A stretch of 64,000 nt of DNA, taken from contig NC_013131.1 of assembly GCF_000024025.1 (NCBI RefSeq), forward strand, positions 868,001-932,000. Direction: 5' to 3'. The stretch is from Catenulispora acidiphila DSM 44928 (lineage in GTDB: Bacteria; Actinomycetota; Actinomycetes; Streptomycetales; Catenulisporaceae). The notes beneath the pieces are model-generated. The model was not told the origin of the DNA and did not search any database. It worked only from the letters and a program-made list of their open reading frames with translations. The translations under genes were made by a program, and so were the position numbers. Positions 27,538 through 37,980 of the stretch are shown one piece after another. Position 1 is the stretch's first letter; every line of letters begins with the position of its first letter.

Positions 27538-28041
27538 TCAGCTCCTGATGAGATCCAGCGCCTGGTCCCCGAGGACCGAGCGCAATTTCTGGAGACCACG
27601 GTGGGTGTGCGACTTCACCGCGCCGACGGAGATGCCCAGCGCGTCGGCGGTCTCGCCGACGCTCCGGTCCTCCCAGAACCGCAGCACCAGCACCGCGCGG
27701 TAGCGGGGCGTGACCTGAGCCAGGGCGGCCAGTAGAGTCAGACGGACGTCGCTGGCAATACCAGTGCCAGCGACGTCCGGGACCGCCGAGCTCAAGATCT
27801 CCCGCTTCCGCCGCCGCCGGTAGGCGTCGACGTAGGTACGGAACAACATCCGGTGCACATAGGCGTCGAGCTGTTCCACCTGCTGGATCCGGTGCCATCC
27901 CACATACACCTTCGCCAGCGCGTTCTGCGTCAGGTCCTCGGCCAAATGCCAGTCCCCGCACAACAGATACGCCGTGCGCAGCAGCCTTTGCTGCCGGGCG
28001 AGGACGAACTCGTCGAACTCCTGCTCGCGCGCTTCCCGCAT
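27538..28041 (-). CDS. ECF RNA polymerase sigma factor, SigE family
   Basis: 167 aa. Region 2 (about 15-80) includes AEDLTQNALAKVYVGW and region 4 (about 110-160) includes GETADALGISVGAVKSHTHRGLQKLR. The family directs RNA polymerase to stress or envelope promoters. The ATG at 28041 is preceded by AAGGGAG with 8-nt spacing. It heads a two-gene operon with the membrane protein downstream. Paralogues in the window are at 38861 and 58055. Confidence 0.93.
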   Translation of the reverse strand: MREAREQEFDEFVLARQQRLLRTAYLLCGDWHLAEDLTQNALAKVYVGWHRIQQVEQLDAYVHRMLFRTYVDAYRRRRKREILSSAVPDVAGTGIASDVRLTLLAALAQVTPRYRAVLVLRFWEDRSVGETADALGISVGAVKSHTHRGLQKLRSVLGDQALDLIRS

Positions 28042-28124
28042 CCGCCGCTCCCTTCGTGGTCATCCCACTGACGAAGCGGCGGACGCGGGGGGTTGCGTCA
28101 GGACACGGACATCTCGAGCAGCAC

Positions 28125-29624
28125 TCAGACGTGCACCGCCACCGGACCGTCCGCAGAAGCCTGCGACGGGTCCGGCTTCCCGGTGTTCATCAGCAGCGCG
28201 ACGATCACCGCGCCGCCCAGCACGATGGCCGCCGCGACGCCCGACGCCGTCGTGAACCCGTGCACCACGGCGTCGTTCACCAGCGTCGGGGACGGCCGGT
28301 GCAACTTCAGGTACGACGTCGTGGCGCTCGCCGCGACGGTGTTGGACAGCGCGATCCCGACCGAGGCGAGCACCTGCTGGGAGGTGTTGACCGTGGCCGA
28401 GGCGACGCCGGCGTCCTCGGGACGCACGTTGTGCGTGGCGTAGTTCATCGCCGGCGCCATCACCAGTCCGAGCCCCAGGCCCACCAGGACCTCGACCGGC
28501 AGCACGCCGGCCACGTAGCCGGTGTCCGGCTTCACCGTCGTCATCAGCGCCAGCCCGCCGGCCGCGACCAGCATGCCGGGGACCATCAGCAGCCGCGGCG
28601 CCACCTTCGGCACCAGCCGGCTGCCGAGCAGCACCGCCGAGATCATGATGGCCGCGGTCATCGGCAGGAACGCGACGCCGGTCATGACCGCCGAGTACTT
28701 CTTCACGTCCTGCATGTAGTACGTCAGGAACAGGAAGAGCGCGAACATCCCCACCGCAGCCGTGCCGACGGCGAGGTAGCTCCCGCCGCGGGTCCGGGAC
28801 AGCAGCACGCGCAGCGGCAGCAGCGGCGCCTCCACCCGGGACTCCACCACCAGGAACCCGGCCAGCAGCACCGCGCCGCCGATCAGGCAGCCCAGGACCG
28901 TGGCGGACCCCCAGCCGTCGGTCGAGGCCTGTCCGAGCCCGTAGACCATCGCGACCAGTCCGCCGACGACCAGCAGCACGCCGGGCAGGTCCAGCTTCAT
29001 ACGGCCCTCGGCGCGCGACTCGCGGATCTCCTTCATCCCGCCGGCCAGCGCGATCGCGGCGATCGGGATGTTGACGTACAGGCAGAACCGCCAGTTCAGG
29101 TACTCGGTCAGCAGCCCGCCGAGCAGCAGCCCGATCGCGTTGCCGCCGACCGCGACGCCGCCGAACAGCCCGAACGCCTTCGCGCGCTCCAGCGGCTCGG
29201 TGAATGTCGTCGCCAGCAGCGACAGCGCCGCCGGGGCGAGCAGCGCGCCGAACGCCCCCTGCAGACAGCGCGCGATGAGCAGCACGGCGAAGTCCGGAGC
29301 CACGCCGCCGATCGCCGAGGCCAGCGCGAAGCCGGTCAGACCGACCAGCAGGGCGCGCTTGCGGCCGGTGTAGTCGGCGATCCGGCCGCCGAGCAACAGC
29401 AGGCTGCCGAACGCCAGGGTGTAGCCGGTGATCAGCCACTGCCGGCTGCCGTCGGAGAAGCCCAGGGAGCGTTGGGCGGACGGCAGAGCGATGTTCATGA
29501 TCGTGCCGTCCAGGACCACCATCAGCTGGGCCACGGCTATGAAGATCAGGGCTTTCCAACGCCTGGGATCTTTGTCGGCGACCGCGCCCGAGTCGGCGGC
29601 CGCGGTCTGGATGGTGTCGGTCAT
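28125..29624 (-). CDS. MFS multidrug exporter, DHA2 (EmrB/QacA) family
   Basis: 499 aa with 14 predicted helices, the number expected for DHA2 drug:H+ antiporters. Family motifs are visible: LDGTIMNIALP in helix 1, the GRIADYTGRKR loop between helices 2 and 3, and motif C-like segments around helix 5. The ATG at 29624 follows a GGGGGG purine run. It is divergent from a TetR regulator 103 bp away, with twin 15-bp repeats between them, the standard layout of a repressor-controlled efflux pump. Substrate unknown. Confidence 0.93.
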   Translation of the reverse strand: MTDTIQTAAADSGAVADKDPRRWKALIFIAVAQLMVVLDGTIMNIALPSAQRSLGFSDGSRQWLITGYTLAFGSLLLLGGRIADYTGRKRALLVGLTGFALASAIGGVAPDFAVLLIARCLQGAFGALLAPAALSLLATTFTEPLERAKAFGLFGGVAVGGNAIGLLLGGLLTEYLNWRFCLYVNIPIAAIALAGGMKEIRESRAEGRMKLDLPGVLLVVGGLVAMVYGLGQASTDGWGSATVLGCLIGGAVLLAGFLVVESRVEAPLLPLRVLLSRTRGGSYLAVGTAAVGMFALFLFLTYYMQDVKKYSAVMTGVAFLPMTAAIMISAVLLGSRLVPKVAPRLLMVPGMLVAAGGLALMTTVKPDTGYVAGVLPVEVLVGLGLGLVMAPAMNYATHNVRPEDAGVASATVNTSQQVLASVGIALSNTVAASATTSYLKLHRPSPTLVNDAVVHGFTTASGVAAAIVLGGAVIVALLMNTGKPDPSQASADGPVAVHV

Positions 29625-29642
29625 CGTGACCCCCCACTAAAC

Positions 29643-29699
29643 GGAGCATTTTCGTCCACTATCACGGCCGAGCATAGCAGAAGTGGAGGATTTTCGTCC
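29643..29699. promoter_or_regulatory. twin operator repeats between the MFS and TetR genes
   Basis: GGAGCATTTTCGTCC (29643-29657) and GGAGGATTTTCGTCC (29685-29699) differ at one base and are 42 bp apart, four helical turns. Each has GGA/TCC ends. Their place between divergent pump and repressor genes makes them the probable TetR sites; the second overlaps the region before the TetR -10 box. Confidence 0.65.
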
Positions 29700-29714
29700 G
29701 CTCGCTGCGGGCGC

Positions 29715-29720
29715 TACAGT
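29715..29720 (+). promoter_or_regulatory. -10 box (TACAGT) of the TetR gene
   Basis: TACAGT ends 7 nt before the ATG at 29728, without a ribosome-binding site, suggesting a leaderless transcript starting just after the second operator repeat. Confidence 0.5.
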
Positions 29721-29727
29721 GCGCGCC

Positions 29728-30411
29728 ATGCGAGCCGATGCCGAGGACAACCGCCGTGCCCTGTTGGAGGCGGCGCGGGAGATCTACGTCGAGGAGGGGA
29801 CGTCCGTCGCCCTGGACAAGATCGCCAAGCGCGCCGGGGTCGGCATCGGGACGCTGTACCGGCGCTTCCCCGACCGCGACGCCCTGCTGCGCGGGGTCCT
29901 GGTCGACCTGTTCGAGAGCATGAGCGCCGCCGTACGCCGCGCCGAGGCCGAGGCACGGGACGCGCCCGACGGACCGCCGGCCTGGGAAGCCGTGGTCCGC
30001 GCGGTCGCGGGCCTGGGTCTGGGACCGACGCTGCCGGTGATCTTCCGCGAGCGCTTCGACCTGATCGACGAGCCGGCGGTGGCCGCCGCGATGCGCGGGG
30101 CGATCACCGGCGTGGAAGGGGTCTACCGGCGCGCGCAGGAGGCCGGGCTGCTGCGCGCCGACGTCAGCTTCCTGGAGGTCCAGATGCTGGCCGGGATGCT
30201 CTCCCAGAGCGGTCCCAGCCGCCCTCCGATGATCGATCCGGAGACGCTGACCGACCGGCTCGTCGGGATCCTCCTGGACGGTCTGCGGGCCGGTCCGGCC
30301 CATCGCGCCCTGCCCGGCGAGCCGACGGTGTTCAGCCCGCTGGATCCCGACGACCGCGCCGCCGTGGAGCGGGCGATCGCCGAGGAGAACGAGCGCAGGG
30401 CGCGGGGCTGA
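29728..30411 (+). CDS. TetR family transcriptional repressor
   Basis: 227 aa. N-terminal helix-turn-helix (about 10-55) with the family pattern VALDKIAKRAGVGIGTLYRRFPDRDAL; the rest is an alpha-helical ligand domain. Divergent from the MFS pump and most likely its ligand-responsive repressor, also autoregulated through the twin repeats at 29643-29699. The start is set by the TACAGT box; earlier in-frame starts would lie within the operator. Confidence 0.93.
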   Translation: MRADAEDNRRALLEAAREIYVEEGTSVALDKIAKRAGVGIGTLYRRFPDRDALLRGVLVDLFESMSAAVRRAEAEARDAPDGPPAWEAVVRAVAGLGLGPTLPVIFRERFDLIDEPAVAAAMRGAITGVEGVYRRAQEAGLLRADVSFLEVQMLAGMLSQSGPSRPPMIDPETLTDRLVGILLDGLRAGPAHRALPGEPTVFSPLDPDDRAAVERAIAEENERRARG

Positions 30412-30432
30412 GACGCGCCGGGAGCGAGCGGA

Positions 30433-30873
30433 TCAGAACGCGAACACGTCCCCGGTGGCCTTGGCCAGCCACGCCCCGTTCGTGTACGTGTGGCTCCACG
30501 TCACCTTCCGTCCCTGCCAGGTCCCGTCGATCCGGACGGTCACCGGCGCCACGATCGACGGTGCCAGCCACAGCGGGTGCACCGCCAGCGCGGCGGGGCG
30601 GCCGTGCACCTCGGCCAGTTCCCGGCACGCCGAGCTGGGGTCCTTGATGCTGCCCACGCCGTGGATCACCGGCGCCGCGCCGTGCCGGGAGACGGACGTG
30701 CACACCAGATAAGCGGTGTAGGTCTTGTGGTTCTTGGCGTCCACGCGCTTGAGGTGCAGGCTGCCGAGCTTGTGCGCCGGGACGCCGGCGGCGGCCTGGG
30801 CGGCGCCGCCCCCGGCGGTGAGCGCGGCTGCGGACAGGAGCGCGGTGACGGCGGCGGCTGCGAGTCGGCGCAT
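30433..30873 (-). CDS. secreted subtilisin-inhibitor-like (SSI family) protein lacking the second disulfide
   Basis: 146 aa with a signal peptide (about 1-28, ending AQAAA). The mature part matches the Streptomyces subtilisin inhibitor fold: CREL near the first helix and a C-terminal PVTVRIDGTWQGRKV block, ending GDVFAF as in SSI. SSI has two disulfides; here C58 and C83 would form the first, but the second pair that braces the reactive loop is missing (Leu and Ala at the matching places), and the loop reads WLAPSIVAP rather than the usual CPM-type sequence. It may be an altered inhibitor or one that no longer inhibits. ATG 30873 has GGGAGG 6 nt upstream. Convergent with tetR. Confidence 0.85.
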   Translation of the reverse strand: MRRLAAAAVTALLSAAALTAGGGAAQAAAGVPAHKLGSLHLKRVDAKNHKTYTAYLVCTSVSRHGAAPVIHGVGSIKDPSSACRELAEVHGRPAALAVHPLWLAPSIVAPVTVRIDGTWQGRKVTWSHTYTNGAWLAKATGDVFAF

Positions 30874-30964
30874 CGTCGCCTCCCTTCGTCGGACGTGCCG
30901 CCGGCCGCGGATCGGCCGGCGTGCGGGAGAGACCAGCGTCCCCCGGACAGCCGCCGAAAAAGGG

Positions 30965-30998
30965 GAAGACCCGCCGGAATCACCCCCGGCGGGTCTTC
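30965..30998 (-). terminator. intrinsic terminator of the sdhCDAB operon
   Basis: A 13-bp perfect stem (30965-30977 with 30986-30998) and 8-nt loop, followed on the minus strand by CCCC and a run of five T. It lies 55 bp past the sdhB stop codon and is the most canonical terminator in the window. Confidence 0.9.
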
Positions 30999-31053
30999 GT
31001 CGCATATCGGGTCAGAAGACCTCGAGGATCAGCGGATCTGACGAAGGTCGGAC

Positions 31054-31823
31054 TCAGATGACCCTGCGCGTGATCAGCGCGCGCTTCACCTCGGCGATGG
31101 CCTGCGTGATCTGGATTCCGCGCGGGCACGCCTCGGTGCAGTTGAACGTGGTCCGGCAGCGCCACACGCCCTCGCGGTCGTTCAGGATCTCCAGGCGCTC
31201 GTTCGCCCCGTCGTCGCGGGAGTCGAAGATGAACCGGTGCGCGTTGACGATCGCCGCCGGGCCGAAGTACTGCCCGTCGGTCCAGAACACCGGGCACGAC
31301 GTGGTGCACGCCGCGCACAGGATGCACTTGGTGGTGTCGTCGAAGCGGTCGCGGTCCTTCTGCGACTGGATCCGCTCGCGCGTGGGCTCGTTGCCGTGCG
31401 CGATCAGGAACGGCTTGACGTCGCGGTAGGCCTGGAAGAACGGCTCCATGTCGACCACGAGGTCCTTGAGCACCGGCAGGCCCTGGATCGGCTCGACGGT
31501 GATCGCACTTGTCGGGTTCAGGTCCTTCACCAGGGCCTTGCACGCCAGCCGGTTCTTGCCGTTGATCCGCATCGCGTCCGAGCCGCAGACGCCGTGCGCG
31601 CAGGAGCGGCGGAAGGTCAGCGAGCCGTCCTGCTCCCACTTGATCTTGTGCAGCGAGTCCAGGATGCGCGCCGTCGGGTCCGCGGTGACCTGGTAGTCCA
31701 CCCAGTGCGGCGCGGCGTCCACTTCCGGGTTGTAGCGCCGGATGCGGACCGTGATGGTCATCATTGGGATGCCGGCCTTGCCGGAGGCCGAGGTCTCGAC
31801 GTGCTCTTCTACGGCAGTGCTCA

Positions 31824-31824
<1 letters not shown>
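31054..31824 (-). CDS. sdhB: succinate dehydrogenase iron-sulfur subunit (four-subunit type)
   Basis: 256 aa. 2Fe-2S ligands C75, C80 and C95 with Asp83 in the third position (CAHGVCGSD), as is normal for classical SdhB; 4Fe-4S ligands C167, C170, C173 with C177; 3Fe-4S ligands C223, C229 and C233. The N-terminal 20 residues are a variable leader. Its ATG overlaps the sdhA stop by 1 nt. Last gene of sdhCDAB, followed by a strong terminator. Complex II of the TCA cycle and respiratory chain. Confidence 0.97.
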
Positions 31825-33605
<1,781 letters not shown>

Positions 33606-33613
33606 GCGCTCGC

Positions 33614-34069
33614 CTAGCCCTTGATATTCGGGTCGAACGTGAAGATGACCAGGGTGCCGAGCGCGATCGTCAGCACGGCCGCGGTGTACAGCAGCCCCTT
33701 GAGGATCGCGCGGGTGCGGTCCTTGTCGGCGTAGTCGTTGATGACGGTGCGCATGCCGTTGCTGCCGTGGATCATCGCCAGCCAGAGCTGGAGCAGGTCC
33801 CAGAACTGCCACCACGGGGAGGCCCAGCGGCCGGCCACGAAGGCGAAGCCGATCTTCTCCACGCCTCCGTCGGTGACCATCATGATGAACAGGTGGCCCA
33901 GGACCAGGAAGACCAGCAGGACCCCGGAGGCCCGCATGAACAGCCAGGAGTAGAGCTCGAAGTTGCCCCGGGTGACCTTGCCCGGGCCCTTGCGGCTGCG
34001 GTAGCGCTGGGAGCGGCCGGGGTTGCCGGTCCGCGGCGCCTCCAAAGAGACGTGTGTGCTCTGTGCCAT
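33614..34069 (-). CDS. sdhD: succinate dehydrogenase hydrophobic anchor SdhD
   Basis: 151 aa with three membrane helices (about 40-62, 85-105 and 122-145). The helix 1 segment LVLGHLFIMM and the HGSNGMRTVINDY segment in helix 2 fit haem-b and quinone site residues of SdhD. The N-terminal 35 residues are basic and cytoplasmic. It lies 7 bp downstream of sdhC and 8 bp upstream of sdhA in the operon. Confidence 0.93.
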   Translation of the reverse strand: MAQSTHVSLEAPRTGNPGRSQRYRSRKGPGKVTRGNFELYSWLFMRASGVLLVFLVLGHLFIMMVTDGGVEKIGFAFVAGRWASPWWQFWDLLQLWLAMIHGSNGMRTVINDYADKDRTRAILKGLLYTAAVLTIALGTLVIFTFDPNIKG

Positions 34070-34076
34070 TACCGGC

Positions 34077-34475
34077 TCACCACCCGAACCACTCGTGGAA
34101 GGTGTGCTGCATCATCGGCTCCAGGAAGCCGAGCATGAGCACCGCCCACAGACCGACGACGGCCCACAGCAGCTGGCGCTGGTACTTCGGGCCCTTGCTC
34201 CAGAAGTCGATCGCGATGATCCGCAGACCGTTGAAGGCGTGGAACATGACGGCGCCGACCAGGCCGACCTCGAGGAGGTTCACCACGGGGTTCTTGTACG
34301 TGCCGATGACCTGGTTGTACGTGTGCGGGCTGACGCGGACCAGGGCCGTGTCGAGCACGTGTGCGAACAGGAAGAAGAACACCAGGACGCCGGTCACGCG
34401 TTGCGCGACCCAGCTCCACATGCCTTCCCGGCCGCGGTAGAGGGTGCCCTTGGCGCCCTGAGCTCCGCTTGCCAT
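34077..34475 (-). CDS. sdhC: succinate dehydrogenase cytochrome b subunit SdhC
   Basis: 132 aa with three membrane helices; likely haem ligand histidines in FLFAHVLDT and MFHAFNGLR. The ATG at 34475 has GAGAGG 7 nt upstream and gives a short basic leader; an upstream in-frame start adds 19 unlikely residues. First gene of sdhCDAB. The divergent gap upstream carries an 8-bp inverted repeat at 34514-34538. Confidence 0.92.
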   Translation of the reverse strand: MASGAQGAKGTLYRGREGMWSWVAQRVTGVLVFFFLFAHVLDTALVRVSPHTYNQVIGTYKNPVVNLLEVGLVGAVMFHAFNGLRIIAIDFWSKGPKYQRQLLWAVVGLWAVLMLGFLEPMMQHTFHEWFGW

Positions 34476-34513
34476 GCCCAGCCTCTCAGGTGGTGAAGTA
34501 GCTGACGAGACGG

Positions 34514-34538
34514 CTACCGATACCGTGCGCATCGGTAG
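34514..34538. promoter_or_regulatory. inverted repeat upstream of sdhC, candidate operator
   Basis: CTACCGAT (34514-34521) and ATCGGTAG (34531-34538) are exact inverse copies around 9 bp, 39 bp before the sdhC start. It could be a repressor site or a leader hairpin. Confidence 0.45.
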
Positions 34539-34763
34539 TGGCGTGCGGACAGGCTTCGGTGCCAGCGGTCATGTTAACGATCATCAAGCGGACAAAAGGG
34601 ACTCGCAAGCCGAGTGTGACCAACCCCTCAGGGCTCGGACGCCGAATGGGTAGCGTCGGGCCTTGTGGGGGATTTGCCAACGGATGCGTTGACTTAAAAA
34701 CGTCAGCGTATGGCCAGGTTGCGGCGCGGTAACGGCGGCGGCGCCGATGGGTATTGCGGAAAC

Positions 34764-34777
34764 TAGAACACGTTATT
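34764..34777. promoter_or_regulatory. KstR-like box upstream of the CYP125-like gene
   Basis: TAGAACACGTTATT matches the mycobacterial KstR consensus TnnAACnnGTTnnA at every fixed position except the last (T for A). It lies 60 bp upstream of the P450 ATG. In mycobacteria KstR controls steroid degradation, including cyp125. Assignment is inference; no kstR gene is in the window. Confidence 0.5.
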
Positions 34778-34837
34778 ACGGTGCCCCTACGCCGGTAGCT
34801 GACAACCCGTCAGGAATGTGCCCCGGGAGGCGCTCGC

Positions 34838-36088
34838 ATGTCTGTCTCGACCCAGCCCGCGATCCCGGTCGACCGGGACTTCACCGATCCGGACCTCTAC
34901 GAGGAGCGGATGCCCTTCGAGGAGTTCGCCGAGCTGCGGCGTACCGCCGGGCTGTGGTGGTGTGCCACGCCGGACTCCCAGCAGCCCTTCGGCGACGACG
35001 GGTACTGGGTCGCCTCGCGGCACGCCGACGTCAAGTACGTCTCCACCCACCCGGAGCTGTTCGCCTCCTCGCCGAACACCGCCCTGGTGCGCTTCGGACC
35101 CCGCGTGACGCGCGACGACCTCGACATGCAGAAGGTCATCATGCTGAACGCCGACGCCCCGGACCACACCAAGATGCGCAACATCGTGCAGCGCGGGTTC
35201 ACCCCGCGCTCGATCAACGCGCTGGAGTCGGTGCTCAAGGACCGCACGCGGCGGATCGTCGCCGAGGCGGTGGAGCGCGGGAGCGGGAACTTCGTCACGG
35301 ACCTGGCCAGCGAGCTGCCGCTGCAGGCGATCGCGGATCTGATCGGGGTCCCGCAACAGGACCGCTGGAAGCTGTTCGAGTGGTCGAACACGATGACCGG
35401 CTACGACGACCCGGATCTGAACGTCAGCGAGGAGGACGGCAAGAACGCCTCCATCGAGCTGCTGATGTACGCGATGGGGCTGGCGGCGCAGCGGCGCGAG
35501 CACCCCGAGGACGACATCGTCACCAAGCTCGTCCAGGCCGATCGCGGCGACGGGTTCGGCAAGCTCAACGACGACGAGTTCGGCTTCTTCGTGATGATGC
35601 TGGTGGTCGCCGGCAACGAGACGACACGCAACGCCATCACGCACGGGATGCGGGCGTTCTTCGACAACCCCGCGCAGTGGGAGCTCTATAAGAAGGAGCG
35701 GCCGAAGACCGCCGCGGACGAGATCGTCCGCTGGGCCACGCCGATCATCTCCTTCCAGCGCACCGCAGCGGAGGACACCGCGGTCGGCGAGGTCGAGGTC
35801 AAGGCCGGGCAGCGGGTGGTGATGCTGTACTCCTCCGCCAACTACGACGAGACCGTGATCGCCGAGCCGCACGCCTTCGACATCTCCCGCGACCCCAACC
35901 CGCACCTCGGGTTCGGCGGCGGCGGACCGCACTACTGCCTCGGCGCCAACCTGGCGAAGATGGAGATCAACCTGATGTTCGAGGCGCTGGCGGATCTGGC
36001 GCCGGGCATCTCACCGGACGGGGACGTGCGGCGGCTGCGGTCGGGGTGGATCAACGGGATCAAGGCCTTGCCGGTGCGGTATGCGTAG
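34838..36088 (+). CDS. cytochrome P450, CYP125-like (steroid side-chain oxidase family)
   Basis: 416 aa, soluble. The oxygen-activation motif AGNETT is at 258-263, ExxR at E295-R298, and the haem ligand C367 in FGGGGPHYCLG. The I-helix and haem-loop sequences resemble the CYP125/CYP142/CYP124 group, whose members oxidise the terminal carbon of cholesterol or methyl-branched lipids. ATG 34838 has GGGAGG 7 nt upstream. It stands alone without ferredoxin or other steroid genes nearby, so substrate is uncertain. The KstR-like box upstream adds weak support to a sterol link. Confidence 0.88.
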   Translation: MSVSTQPAIPVDRDFTDPDLYEERMPFEEFAELRRTAGLWWCATPDSQQPFGDDGYWVASRHADVKYVSTHPELFASSPNTALVRFGPRVTRDDLDMQKVIMLNADAPDHTKMRNIVQRGFTPRSINALESVLKDRTRRIVAEAVERGSGNFVTDLASELPLQAIADLIGVPQQDRWKLFEWSNTMTGYDDPDLNVSEEDGKNASIELLMYAMGLAAQRREHPEDDIVTKLVQADRGDGFGKLNDDEFGFFVMMLVVAGNETTRNAITHGMRAFFDNPAQWELYKKERPKTAADEIVRWATPIISFQRTAAEDTAVGEVEVKAGQRVVMLYSSANYDETVIAEPHAFDISRDPNPHLGFGGGGPHYCLGANLAKMEINLMFEALADLAPGISPDGDVRRLRSGWINGIKALPVRYA

Positions 36089-36188
36089 GCGGGCGTAGCG
36101 CGCGGCCGGGCGATTGGGGGTTCCGGGGGTCGCGACGTGCTGGTGGTATGGGTGGGTCGGAGGGTGACGCACGCCTCAGGCCGACCTG

Positions 36189-36218
36189 TTGGTGCCCTTA
36201 AGAGGTACCTAATACCCT
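36189..36218 (+). promoter_or_regulatory. promoter of the mutase gene
   Basis: TTGGTG (36189-36194), 18-bp spacer and TACCCT (36213-36218). This would give a leader of about 50 nt that includes the AAGGAG site at 36264-36269. Confidence 0.45.
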
Positions 36219-36276
36219 GCGGTCAAGGAGGCCGCGTACCCTCGCCGCGAGCCCCGTAGCCTTAAGGAGCCCGAAG

Positions 36277-37860
36277 GTGTCATCGCTGAGCGAGTCCGGA
36301 CTTCCGATCGAGCCCGTGTACGGTCCGTCCGCGCTGACCGGCTGGGACCCGGCCGCCAAGCTCGGGGAGCCCGGCGCCTTCCCGTTCACGCGCGGCGTCT
36401 ATCCGACGATGTACACCGGCAAGCCGTGGACGATGCGGCAGTACGCCGGATTCGGGACCGCCGCGGAGTCCAACCGCCGCTACCACCAGCTGATCAACGC
36501 CGGGACCATGGGCCTGTCGGTGGCGTTCGACCTGCCCACGCAGATGGGCTACGACTCCGACGAGGCGATCGCGGCCGGCGAGGTCGGCAAGGTCGGCGTC
36601 GCGATCGACTCGGTCGAGGACATGCGCGTCCTGTTCGAGGGCATCCCGCTCGGCGAGGTCTCGACGTCGATGACGATCAACGCCCCCGGCTCGGTCCTGC
36701 TCCTGATGTACCAGCTCGTCGGCGAGGAGCAGGGCGTCTCCTCGGACCGGCTCACCGGCACGATCCAGAACGACATCCTGAAGGAGTACATCGCGCGCGG
36801 GACGTACATCTTCCCGCCGAAGCCCTCCCTCCGCCTGGTGTCGAACGTCTTCCAGTACTGCCACCGCGAAGTCCCGAAGTGGAACACCATCTCCATCAGC
36901 GGCTACCACATGGCCGAGGCCGGCGCGACGCCCGCCCAGGAGATCGCCTTCACCCTCGCCAACGGCATCGAATACGTCCGCGCCGCCATCGCCTCCGGCC
37001 TGGACGTCGACGACTTCGCCCCCCGCCTGTCCTTCTTCTTCGTCGCCCGCACCACCCTCCTGGAAGAGATTGCGAAGTTCCGCGCCGCCCGCCGCATCTG
37101 GGCCCGCGTGATGCGCGACGAATTCGGCGCCAAGAACCCCAAGTCCCTGATGCTCCGCTTCCACACCCAAACCGCCGGCGTCCAGCTCACCGCCCAGCAG
37201 CCGGAGGTCAACCTGGTCCGCGTGGCCCTCCAAGGCCTCGGCGCCGTCCTCGGCGGCACGCAATCCCTGCACACCAACTCCTTCGACGAGGCCATCGCCC
37301 TCCCCACCGAGAAGGCAGCCCGCCTCGCCCTGCGCACCCAGCAGGTCATCGCCTACGAATCCGACGTGACCAAAACCGTCGACCCCCTCGCAGGCTCCTA
37401 CGCCATCGAAGCCCTGACCGACGAAGTAGAAACCGCCGCCCTGGAACTCATGGCCCGCGTCGAAGACTTCGGCGGCGCCGTAGCCGGCATCGAAGCAGGC
37501 TTCCAAAAGCAAGAGATCGAACGCTCCGCCTACCAGATCACCCAAGAGATCGACAGCGGCAAGCGCACCGTCGTAGGCGTGAACAAGTACACCATCGACA
37601 CCGAAGAACCCTACGAACCCCTCCGCGTAGACCCCGCGATCGAAGCCCAGCAGGCCGACCGCCTGACAAAGCTGCGAGCCGACCGCGACAACAGCGCCGT
37701 GACGAAGGCACTGGACGCGATGAAGCGAGCCGCCGAGTCCGACACCGAGAACGTCCTGTACCCGATGCGCGAAGCCCTCGCCGCGCGCGCCACCGGCGGC
37801 GAGGTGAGCCACGCGCTGCGGGGGGTGTGGGGGACTTATGTGCCGGCGGATGCTTTTTAG
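36277..37860 (+). CDS. methylmalonyl-CoA mutase family, catalytic subunit without B12 domain
   Basis: 527 aa, covering only the TIM-barrel substrate domain; the B12-binding domain must come from a separate small subunit not in the window. Residues that set substrate choice match methylmalonyl-CoA mutase: Tyr56 (RQYAGF) and Arg174 (YIARGTY) correspond to Tyr89 and Arg207 of the Propionibacterium enzyme, whereas isobutyryl-CoA and 2-hydroxyisobutyryl-CoA mutases have Phe/Gln or Ile/Gln. Spacing between the two (118) is identical. The reaction interconverts methylmalonyl-CoA and succinyl-CoA. Start is GTG 36277 with AAGGAG 7 nt upstream. A hairpin begins at the stop codon. Codon choice is unusually rich in C-ending codons in its second half. 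Confidence 0.9.
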   Translation: MSSLSESGLPIEPVYGPSALTGWDPAAKLGEPGAFPFTRGVYPTMYTGKPWTMRQYAGFGTAAESNRRYHQLINAGTMGLSVAFDLPTQMGYDSDEAIAAGEVGKVGVAIDSVEDMRVLFEGIPLGEVSTSMTINAPGSVLLLMYQLVGEEQGVSSDRLTGTIQNDILKEYIARGTYIFPPKPSLRLVSNVFQYCHREVPKWNTISISGYHMAEAGATPAQEIAFTLANGIEYVRAAIASGLDVDDFAPRLSFFFVARTTLLEEIAKFRAARRIWARVMRDEFGAKNPKSLMLRFHTQTAGVQLTAQQPEVNLVRVALQGLGAVLGGTQSLHTNSFDEAIALPTEKAARLALRTQQVIAYESDVTKTVDPLAGSYAIEALTDEVETAALELMARVEDFGGAVAGIEAGFQKQEIERSAYQITQEIDSGKRTVVGVNKYTIDTEEPYEPLRVDPAIEAQQADRLTKLRADRDNSAVTKALDAMKRAAESDTENVLYPMREALAARATGGEVSHALRGVWGTYVPADAF

Positions 37861-37877
37861 TCACCCTTCGGGGTGAC
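37860..37877 (+). terminator. hairpin at the mutase stop codon
   Basis: GTCACCC (37860-37866), TTCG loop, GGGTGAC (37871-37877). The stem begins with the last base of the TAG stop codon. No T-tract follows. Likely a transcription end or 3' stabiliser. Confidence 0.5.
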
Positions 37878-37980
37878 GAACAGCGGATAAGAGGCCAATC
37901 GGCACGATTTCGCGCCTTGGTTTGCTAAAGTGGGAAGCGCGGTGAGGGCCCCGTGTTCTCGGGAAGCCTAGCCAGCTTAT

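Larger units (their letters stand above)
34476..34837. other. divergent regulatory region between sdhCDAB and the P450 gene
   Basis: 362 bp with no credible gene. It contains an inverted repeat near sdhC (34514-34538), an A/T-richer patch at about 34570-34600 that may hold the sdh promoter (TAACAT on the minus strand), and a KstR-like box at 34764-34777 upstream of the P450. Confidence 0.6.

Noticed and set aside
36280-37812. 510-codon minus-strand open frame opposite the mutase gene
   Set aside because: Shadow frame created by codon bias of the mutase gene.
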